A stretch of DNA of 64,000 bases, taken from the NCBI RefSeq assembly GCF_904849725.1, contig NC_058518.1, positions 10,126,147 to 10,190,146 of the forward strand, in the 5' to 3' direction. The DNA comes from Hordeum vulgare subsp. vulgare (Eukaryota > Streptophyta > Magnoliopsida > Poales > Poaceae). The notes under the pieces were generated by a model. The model saw only the letters and a list, made by a program, of their open reading frames with translations, ran no database searches and was not told the DNA's origin. Both the position numbers and the translations under genes were made by a program. This document shows, one piece after another, positions 55,102 to 64,000 of this stretch; the stretch's first letter is position 1, and every line of letters starts with the position of its first letter.

Positions 55102-58100
55102 ATGGCTCACGCGACAGTCATCCTGAATTTTAATACGTTCCTAGAGAAAGCTAAGTTGAAAGATGATGGAAGCAACTTTGTAGACTGGGCTCGTAATCTT
55201 AAGCTAATCTTACAAGCTGGGAAAAAGGATTATGTCCTTAATGCTGCGCTAGGAGATGAACCACCCGCTACGGCTGATCAGGATGTTAAGAACGCTTGGT
55301 TAGCACGTAAGGAGGACTACTCAATAGTTCAATGTGCAGTCTTGTATGGCTTAGAACCGGGACTTCAACGTCGCTTTGAGCGTCATGGAGCATTTGAGAT
55401 GTTCCAGGAGTTGGAGTTTATCTTTCAGAAGAACGCCCGGATCGAGAGGTATGAGACCTCCGATAAATTCTACGCTTGCAAGATGGAGGAAAACTCGTCT
55501 GTCAGTGAACATGTGCTCAAAATGTCTGGGTACTCAAACCGTCTAGCTGAACTGGGGATTGAACTCCCGCAAGAAGCTATCACTGACAGAATCCTTCAAT
55601 CACTGCCGCCAAGCTACAAAGGCTTTGTGTTGAACTACAACATGCAAGGGATGAACAAGTCTCCCGGCGAGTTGTTTGCGATGTTGAAAGTCGCAGAGTC
55701 TGAACTCCGTAAAGAGCATCAAGTGTTGATGGTGAATAAAACCACTAGTTTCAAGAGAAACGGCAAAGGCAAGAAGGGCAATTCGAAGAAGAGCGGCAAG
55801 CCTGTTGCCAATCCGCCGACGAAACCCAAAGCTGGACCTAAGCCTGAAACGGAGTGTTTCTATTGCAAGGGTATGGGTCACTGGAAGCGCAATTGCCCCA
55901 AGTATCTGGCAGATAAGAAGGCGGGCAAAGAAAAATCAGGTATATTTGATATACATGTTATTGATGTGTACTTAACCGGCTCTCGTAGTAGTGCCTGGGT
56001 ATTCGATACCGGTTCTGTTGCTCATATTTGCAACTCGAAGCAGGAACTGCGGAATAGACGAAGGCTGGCGAAAGACGAAGTGACGATGCGCGTAGGAAAT
56101 GGTTCCAAGGTTGATGCAATCGCCGTCGGCACAGTGTCACTTCAGCTACCATCGGGATTAGTGATGAACTTAAATCATTGTTATTTAGTGCCTGCGTTGA
56201 GCATGAACATTATATCTGGATCTTGTTTATTGCGAGACGGTTACTCTTTTAAGTCTGAGAATAATGGTTGTTCTATTTCTATGAGTAACATCTTTTATGG
56301 TCATGCACCGAATGTGAGAGGATTGTTCATATTGAATCTTGATAGCGATACGCATATACATAACATTGAGACCAAAAGAGTTAGAGTAAACAATGATAGC
56401 GCCATATTTTTGTGGCACTGCCGCTTGGGTCATATTGGTGTAAAGCGCATGAAGAAACTCCATGCTGATGGACTTTTGGAGTCACTTGACTTTGATTCAC
56501 TTGACACGTGCGAACCATGCCTCATGGGCAAGATGACTAAGACTCCGTTCTCCGGAACAATGGAGCGTGCAAGTGACTTGTTGGAAATCATGCATACCGA
56601 TGTGTGTGGTCCAATGAGCGTAGAGGCACGCGGCGGATATCGTTATTTTCTCACCTTCACTGACGATTTAAGTAGATATGGTTATGTCTACTTGATGAAG
56701 CACAAGTCTGAAACATTTGAAAAGTTCAAGCAATTTCAGAGTGAAGTGGAAAATCATCGTAACAAGAAGATCAAGTTCCTACGGTCTGATCGTGGGGGTG
56801 AATATCTGAGTTTCGAGTTTGGTGCTCACTTAAGACAATGTGGAATTGTTTCGCAGTTAACACCGCCTGGAACACCACAGCGTAATGGTGTGTCCGAACG
56901 TCGTAATCGTACTTTGTTAGAGATGGTGCGATCTATGATGTCTCTTACTGATTTGCCGTTATCATTTTGGGGTTATGCATTAGAAACAGCTGCATTCACT
57001 TTAAATAGGGCACCATCAAAATCCGTTGAGACGACACCATACGAACTGTGGTATGGCAAAAGGCCAAGTTGTCGTTTCTTAAAGTTTGGGGATGTGATGC
57101 TTATGTCAAAAAGCTTCAGCCTGAAAAGCTGGAACCCAAAGCGGAAAAGTGCGTCTTCATAGGTTACCCAAAAGAGACAGTTGGGTACACCTTCTATCTC
57201 AAATCCGAGGGCAAAGTGTTTGTTGCTAAAAACGGAGCTTTTCTCGAGAAGGAGTTTCTCTCGAGAGAATTGAGTGGGAGGAAGATAGAACTTGACGAGG
57301 TTGTCGAACCTATCATCCCTCTGGATAGTGGCGCAGGGCAAGGGGAAACCTCTGTCATTGCGACGCCGGTTGAGGAGGAAGTTAATGATGATGATCATGA
57401 AACTCCAGTTCAAGTTTCTGTTGAACCACGCAGGTCAACGAGATCACGCGCTGCTCCAGAGTGGTACGGTAATCCCGTCTTATCAATCATGTTGTTAGAC
57501 AACAATGAACCTGCAAATTATGAAGAAGCAATGGTGGGCCCAGATTCCAACAAATGGCTAGAAGCCATGAAATCCGAGATAGGATCCATGTATGAGAACA
57601 AAGTGTGGACTTTGGAGATACTACCTGAGGGCCGCAAGGCTATTCAGAACAAATGGATCTTTAAGAAGAAGACGGACGCTGACAGTAATGTGACCGTTTA
57701 TAAAGCTCGACTTGTGGCAAAGGGTTTTTCACAAGTTCCAGGAGTTGACTACGATGAGACTTTCTCACCCGTAGCGATGCTTAAGTCCGTCAGAATCATG
57801 TTAGCAATAGCTGCATTTTTCGATTATGAAATCTGGCAGATGGATGTCAAAACGGCGTTCCTTAACGGTTTCCTTAAGGAAGAGTTGTATATGATGCAAC
57901 CCGAAGGTTTTGTCGATCCTAAAAATGCTGACAAGGTGTGCAAGCTCCAGCGATCCATTTATGGACTGGTGCAAGCATCTCGGAGTTGGAACAAACGCTT
58001 TGATGAGGTGATCAAAGCTTTTGGGTTTATACAAGTGGTTGGAGAATCTTGTATTTACAAGAAAGTGAGTGGGAGCTCTGTGGCGTTTCTAATATTATAT

Positions 58101-59081
58101 GTGGATGACATATTACTGATTGGAAACAACGTAGAGCTTTTGGAGAGCATAAAAGGTTACTTGAATGAAAGTATCTCTATGAAGGACCTAGGAGAAGCTG
58201 CTTACATTCTAGGCATTAAGATCTATAGGGATAGATCAAAACGCCTGATAGGACTTTCACAAAGCACATACCTTGATAAAGTTTTGAAGAGGTTCAAAAT
58301 GGAACAGTCCAAGAAAGGGTTCTTGCCAGTTTTACAAGGTACGAGATTGAGTAAGACTCAGTGCCCAGCAACTGATGAAGATAGAGAGCATATGCGCTCC
58401 GTCCCCTATGCTTCAGCCATAGGTTCTATCATGTATGCGATGCGGTGCACTAGACCGGATGTTAGCCTGGCCATAAGTATGGCAGGTAGGTTCCAGAGTA
58501 ATCCAGGAGTGGATCACTGGACAGCGGTCAAGAATATCCTGAAGTACCTGAAAAGGACTAAGGAGATGTTTCTCGTGTATGGAGGTGACGAAGAGCTCGC
58601 CGTAAAAGGTTACGTCGATGCAAGCTTTGACACAGATCCGGACGACTCTAAGTCGCAAACCGGATACGTATTTATTCTTAATGGGGGTGCAGTAAGCTGG
58701 TGCAGTTCCAAGCAAAGCGTCGTAGCAGATTCTACATGTGAAGCAGAGTACATGGCTGCCTCGGAGGCGGCTAAGGAGGGTGTCTGGATGAAGCAGTTCA
58801 TGACGGATCTTGGAGTGGTGCCAAGTGCACTGGATCCAATAACCTTGTTCTGTGACAACACGGGTGCCATTGCCTTAGCAAAGGAACCACGGTTTCACAA
58901 GAAGACCAGACACATCAAACGACGCTTCAACCTCATCCGCGACTACGTCGAGGAAGAGGACGTAAATATATGCAAAGTGCACACGGATCTGAATGTAGCA
59001 GACCCACTGACTAAACCTCTTCCACGGCCAAAACATGATCGACACCAGAACTGTATGGGTGTTAGATTTATTACAATGTAA
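55102..59081 (+). pseudogene. gag-pol: Angela-5 Gag-Pol with one frameshift
   Basis: ATG 55102 (MAHATVILNF) to TAA 59081. The first frame (55102 to about 57065) encodes Gag, the knuckle CFYCKGMGHWKRNC, protease VFDTG, and the integrase core with HTDVCGP, RSDRGGEY (Gly retained) and NGVSER. Near 57066 one A is missing from an A run relative to Angela-1, shifting the frame. The second frame runs from 57048 to 59081 with the integrase end, reverse transcriptase (QMDVKTAF, YVDDILLIG) and RNase H (VDASFD, CEAEY, CDN). No other stop or shift is seen. Gag, protease and most of integrase could still be made; reverse transcriptase could not be made by normal decoding. A sequencing error in the A run should be excluded. 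Confidence 0.92.
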
Positions 59082-59120
59082 TTCACATGGTGATGTGAGG
59101 GCTAGATTATTGACTCTAGT

Positions 59121-59133
59121 GCAAGTGGGAGAC
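59121..59133 (+). promoter_or_regulatory. Angela-5 polypurine tract
   Basis: GCAAGTGGGAGAC abuts the 3' LTR. Confidence 0.9.
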
Positions 59134-60949
59134 TGTTGGAATTATGCCCTAGAGGCAATAATAAATATATAGTTATTATTATAATTCCTGTATCAAGATA
59201 ATAGTTTATTATCCATGCTATAATTGTATTGAATGAAGACTCATTTACATGTGTGGATACATAGACAAAACACCGTCCCTAGCATGCCTCTAGTTGGCTA
59301 GCCAGTTGAATAATGATAGTCAGTGTCTTCTGATTATGAAAAAGGTGTTGTTGCTTGATAACTGGATCACGTCATTGGGAGAATCACGTGATGGACTAGA
59401 CCCAAACTAATAGACGTAGCATGTTGATCGTGTCATTTTGTTGCTACTGTTTTCTGCGTATCAAGTATTTATTCCTATGACCATGAGATCATATAACTCA
59501 CTGACACCGGAGGAATGCTTTGTGTGTATCAAACGTCGCAACGTAACTGGGTGACTATAAAGATGCTCTACAGGTATCTCCGAAGGTGTTAGTTGAGTTA
59601 GTATGGATCAAGACTCGAATTTGTCACTCCGTGTGACGGAGAGGTATCTCGGGGCCCACTCGGTAATACAACATCACACACAAGCCTTGCAAGCAATGTA
59701 ACTTAGTGTAAGTTGCGGGATCTTGTATTACGGAACGAGTAAAGAGACTTGCCGGTAAACGAGATTGAAATAGGTATGCGGATACTGACGATCGAATCTC
59801 GGGCAAGTAACATACCGAAGGACAAAGGGAATGACATACGGGATTATACGAATCCTTGGCACTGAGGTTCAAACGATAAGATATTCGTAGAATATGTAGG
59901 ATCCAAAATGGGCATCCAGGTCCCGCTATTGGATATTGACCGAGGAGTCTCTCGGGTCATGTCTACATAGTTCTCGAACCCGCAGGGTCTGCACACTTAA
60001 GGTTCGACGTTGTTTTATGCGTATTTGAGTTATATGGTTGGTTACCGAATGTTGTTCGGAGTCCCGGATGAGATCACGGACGTCACGAGGGTTTCCAGAA
60101 TAGTGCGAAAACGAAGATTGATATATAGGATGACCTCATTTGATTACCGGAAGGTTTTCGGAGTTACCGGGAATGTACCGGGAATGACGAATGGGTTTCG
60201 GAAGTTCACCGGGGGGGCAACCCACCCCGGGGAAGCCCATAGGCCTTGGGGGAGACACACCAGCCCTTAGTGGGCTGGTGGGACAGCCCACAAGTGGTCT
60301 ATGCGCCAAGAGAAGAAAAATCAAGAGGAAAAAAAAAAAGAGGAGGTGGGAAGGGAGGAGGACTCCCTCCCACCAAACCTAGTCCAACTCGGTTTGGGGG
60401 GGGAGAGTCCTCCCCCTTGGCTCGGCCGACCCCCTTGAGGGTCCTTGGACCCCAAGGCAAGGCCCCCTCCCTCCCACCTATATATACGGAGGTTTTAGGG
60501 CTGATTTGAGACGACTTTTCCACGGCAGCCCGACCACATACCTCCACGGTTTTTCCTCTAGATCGCGTTTCTGCGGAGCTCGGGCGGAGCCCTGCTGAGA
60601 CAAGGTCATCACCAACCTCCGGAGCGCCGTCACGCTGCCGGAGAACTCTTCTACCTCTCCGTCTCTCTTGCTGGATCAAGAAGGCCGAGATCATCGTCGA
60701 GCTGTACGTGTGCTGAACGCGGAGGTGCCGTCCGTTCGGTACTAGATCGTGGGACTGATCGCGGGATTGTTCGCGGGGCGGATCGAGGGACGTGAGGACG
60801 TTCCACTACATCAACCGCGTTCTCCAACGCTTCTGCTGTACGGTCTACAAGGGTATGTAGATCACTCATCCTCTCGTAGATGGACATCACCATGATAGGT
60901 CTTCGTGCGCGTAGGAAATTTTTTGTTTCCCATGCGACGTTCACCAACA
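59134..60949 (+). repeat. Angela-5 3' LTR (1816 bp)
   Basis: TGTTGGAATTATGCCC start and GTTCACCAACA end, followed by TGAGG. TATA at about 60479-60486. Confidence 0.97.
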
Positions 60950-60954
60950 TGAGG

Positions 60955-62298
60955 ACAATCCTCGGTTTTACACACTCAGTCTGCAAAATTTGCTACTATC
61001 AACTTTCAACTAAATTTTCTCTAGGAACATATAAAAACAGTAGAGCTATAGCGCAAGCTACATCGTAATTCGCAAAGACCATTAGACTATGTTCACGATA
61101 ATTAGTTCAATTAATCATATTACTTAAGAACTCCCACTCAAAAAGTACATCTCTCTAGTCATTTGAGTGGTACATGATCCAAATCCACTATCTCAAGTCC
61201 GATCATCGCGTGAGTCAAGAATAGTTTCAGTGGTAAGCATCTCTATGCTAATCATATCAACTATACGATTCATGCTCGACCTTTCGGTCTCATGCATTCC
61301 GAGGCCATGTCTGCACATGCTAGGCTCGTCAAGCTTAACCCGAGTGTTCCGCGTGCGCAACTGTTTTGCACCCATTGTATGTGAACGTTGAGTCTATCAC
61401 ACCCGATCATCACGTGGTGTCTCGAAACGACGAACTGTAGCAACGGTGCACAGTCGGGGAGAACACAATTTCGTCTTGAAATTTTAGTGAGAGATCACCT
61501 CATAATGCTACCGTCGTTCTAAGCAAAATAAGGTGCATAAAAGGATTAACATCACATGCAATTCATAAGTGACATGATATGGCCATCATCACGTGCTTCT
61601 TGATCTCCATCACCAAAGCACCGGCACGATCTTCTTGTCACCGGCGTCACACCATGATCTCCATCATCATGATCTCCATCAACGTGTCGCCATCGGGGTT
61701 GTCGTGCTACTTATGCTATTACTACTAAAGCTACATCCTAGCAAAATAGTAAACGCATCTGCAACACAAACGTTAGTTATAAAGACAACCCTATGGCTCC
61801 TGCCGGTTGCCGTACCATCGACGTGCAAGTCGATATTAACTATTACAACATGATCATCTCATACATCCAATATATCACATCACATCGTTGGCCATATCAC
61901 ATCACAAGCATACCCTGCAAAAACAAGTTAGACGTCCTCTAATTTTGTTGTTGCAAGTTTTACGTGGTGACCATGGGTATCTAGTAGGATCGCATCTTAC
62001 TTACGCAAACACCACAACGGAGATATATGAGTTGCTATTTAACCTCATCCAAGGACCTCCTCGGTCAATTCCGATTCAACTAAAGTTGGAGAAACTAACA
62101 CCCGCCAGTCATCTTTGAGCAACTGAGTTACTCGTAGCGATGAAACCAGTCTCTCGTAAGCGTACGAGTAATGTCGGTCCGAGCCGCTTCAATCCAACAA
62201 TACCGCGGAATCAAGAAAAGACTAAGCAGGGCAGCAAAACGCACATCACCGCCCACAAAAACTTTTGTGTTCTACTCGAGAAGACATCTACGCATGAA
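60955..62298 (-). pseudogene. Element 4 leader and start of gag, start codon lost
   Basis: On the minus strand the leader (about 62298-61066) is well matched to Angela-1 and Angela-5. At the gag start, Angela-1 has CAT (ATG on the minus strand) at 17286-17288, while the aligned triplet here (61061-61063) reads TAC, giving GTA. A nearby ATG (61065-61063) is followed at once by TAG. The first Gag codons (61060-60955) are strongly altered. Gag continues beyond Angela-5 at 52017. Confidence 0.8.
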
Positions 62299-62315
62299 CC
62301 TAGCTCACGATGCCA
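62299..62315 (-). promoter_or_regulatory. Element 4 primer binding site
   Basis: On the minus strand TGGCATCGTGAGCTAGG starts one base after the 5' LTR. It is intact apart from one change relative to Angela-1. Confidence 0.8.
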
Positions 62316-62316
62316 C

Positions 62317-64000
62317 TGTAGGGGAACGTCGCATGGGAAACAAAAAAATTTCCTACGCGCACGAAGACCTATCATGGTGATGCCCATCTACGAGAGGGGA
62401 TGAGTGATCTACGTACCCTTGTAGATCGTACAGCAGAAGCGTTAGTTAACGCGGTTGATGTAGTGGAACGTCCTCACGTCCCTCGATCCGCCCCGCGAAC
62501 TATCCCGCGATCAGTCCCACGATCTAGTGCCGAGCGGACGGCACCTCCGCGTTCAGCACACGTACAACTCGACGATGATCTCGGCCTTCTTGATCCAGCA
62601 AGAGAGACGGAGAGGTAGAAGAGTTCTCCGACAGCGTGACGGCGCTCCGGAGGTTGGTGATGATCTTGTCTCACCAGGGCTCCGCCCGAGCTCCGCAGAA
62701 ACGCGATCTAGAGGTAAAACCGTGGAGATATGTGGTCGGGCTGCCGTGGCAAAGTTGTCTCAAATCAGCCCTAAAACCTCCGTATATATAGGTGGGAGGG
62801 AGGGGACCTTGTCTTGGGGCTCAAGGAGCCCCAAGGGGGTCGGCCGAGTCCAAGGGGGAAGGTTCCCCCCCCCCCCAAACCGAGTTGGACTTGGTTTGGT
62901 GGGAGGGAGTCCTTCCTTCCCTTCCCACCTCCTCTTTTTTTTTCTCCTTGATTTTCTTCTCTAGGCGCATAGGGCCCTCTTGGGCTGTCCCACCAGCCCA
63001 CTAAGGGCTGGTGCACCACCCTCATGGCCTATGGGCTTCTCCGGGGTGGGTTGCCCCCCTGGTGAACTCCCGGAACCCATTCGTCATTCCCGGTACGTTC
63101 CCGGTAACTCCGAAAACCTTCCGGTAATCAAATGAGGTCATCCTATATATCAATCTTCGTTTCAGGACCATTCCGGAAACCCTCGTGACGTCCGTGATCT
63201 CATCCGGGACTCCGAACAACATTCGGTAACCAACCATATAACTCAAATACGCATAAAACAACGTCGAACCTTAAGTGTGCAGATCCTGCGGGTTCGAGAA
63301 CTATGTAGACATGACCCGAGAGACTCCTCGGTCAATATCCAATAGCGGGACCTGGATGCCCATATTGGATCCTACATATTCTACGAAGATCTTATCGTTT
63401 GAACCTCAGTGCCAAGGATTCATATAATCCCGTATGTCATTCCCTTTGTCCTTCGGTATGTTACTTGCCCGAGATTCGATCGTCAGTATCCGCATACCTA
63501 TTTCAATCTCGTTTACCGACAAGTCTCTTTACTCGTTCCGTAACACAAGATCCCGCAACTTACACTAAGTCACATTGCTTGCAAGGCTTGTGTGTGATGT
63601 TGTATTACCGAGTGGGCCCCGAGATACCTCTCCGTCACACGGAGTGACAAATCCCAGTCTCGATCCATACTAACTCAACGAACACCTTTGGAGATACCTG
63701 TAGAGCATCTTTATAGTCACCCAGTTACGTTGCGACGTTTGATACACACAAAGCATTCCTCCGGTGTCCGTGAGTTATATGATCTCATGGTCATAGGAAC
63801 AAATACTTGACACGCAGAAAACAGTAGCAACAAAATGACACGATCAACATGCTACGTCTATTAGTTTGGGTCTAGTCCATCACATGATTCTCCTAATGAT
63901 GTGATCCCGTTATCAAGTGACAACACTTGCCCATGGCCAGGAAACCTTGACCATCTTTGATCAACGAGCTAGTCAACTAGAGGCTTACTAGGGACAGTGT
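62317..64000 (-). repeat. Element 4 5' LTR, cut by the window end
   Basis: Matches 46574-48260 in order and in shared variants (TTTCAGGACC, CTTTGGAGATACC, GTGTCCGTGAG). TATA at about 62783-62790. About 130 bases of its start lie outside the window. Confidence 0.95.

Larger units (their letters stand above)
52023..60949 (+). mobile_element. Angela-5, full-length BARE1/Angela-type copia element
   Basis: 8927 bp with TG..CA LTRs, primer site, leader, gag-pol with a single frameshift, polypurine tract and a perfect 5-bp target duplication. It is inserted in the gag region of element 4, in the opposite direction. LTRs differ at only scattered sites, so it is one of the youngest insertions in the window. 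Confidence 0.97.
46574..64000 (-). mobile_element. Element 4, BARE-2-like defective copia element, runs off the window
   Basis: In minus-strand order it has the 5' LTR (from beyond 64000 to 62317), primer site 62315-62299, leader and gag start (62298-60955), [Angela-5 insertion], pol relic (52022-48390) and 3' LTR (48389-46574). The LTRs are closely alike: about a dozen mismatches in the first ~560 bases by hand count. The interior, however, is heavily decayed and the gag ATG is lost. The LTR looks like a mosaic of WIS and BARE1 types. This fits a non-autonomous element mobilised by others, as described for barley BARE-2. Confidence 0.85.

Overview
The window looks like repeat-dense intergenic DNA from a Triticeae grass (wheat, goat-grass, barley or rye group). 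The main evidence is a set of BARE1/Angela/WIS-type Ty1/copia LTR retrotransposons. Their roughly 1.8-kb LTRs begin TGTTGGAA(A/T)TATGCCC, and their polyproteins begin MAHATVILNF or MANVNLNFNA. Family names are recalled, not searched. I found no host protein-coding gene, tRNA, rRNA or CRISPR array. Nearly every long reading frame is a retrotransposon gene, an antisense shadow, or an artefact of GC-rich LTRs and tandem repeats.

Layout. 1-944 is the end of a CACTA transposon. 945-2155 is unassigned and looks low-copy. 2159-2550 is a Tourist-type MITE with a TAA target duplication. About 2650-4772 is a broken copia element whose gag start is tandemly duplicated. 4773-7030 is a mosaic of three truncated LTRs. 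7031-11425 is the 5' part of a gypsy-type, apparently non-coding element (LARD-like) that carries three tandem-repeat blocks, one with higher-order structure. 11426-20350 is Angela-1 (minus strand), with a complete 1326-codon gag-pol frame. A deletion junction at 20350-20352 joins it to WIS-2 (plus strand), which is split into 20352-25142 and 42453-46218. WIS-2 is split by an Athila-like gypsy element (25143-42452, target duplication GGGGC), and that is split by WIS-3 (30932-39755, target duplication TCGTG). After a small LTR remnant and a 228-bp GC-rich island comes element 4 (minus strand, 46574 to beyond the window end). Angela-5 (52023-60949, target duplication TGAGG) is inserted in element 4.

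How the parts relate. The stack gives a relative order: WIS-2 before the gypsy element before WIS-3, and element 4 before Angela-5. Angela-1 is the only copy with an unbroken polyprotein, but an integrase residue next to a catalytic Asp is changed. Angela-5 is one frameshift away from open.

The two most interesting items are parasitic elements. Element 4 has nearly matching LTRs (a young insertion), yet its interior is heavily decayed and its gag start codon is lost. Its LTR is a WIS/BARE1 mosaic, which fits a BARE-2-like element moved in trans. The gypsy element has no pol at all. It carries gag, then an LTR-like segment, a leader with a probable intron, an ATHILA ORF1-like gene and an internal polypurine tract.
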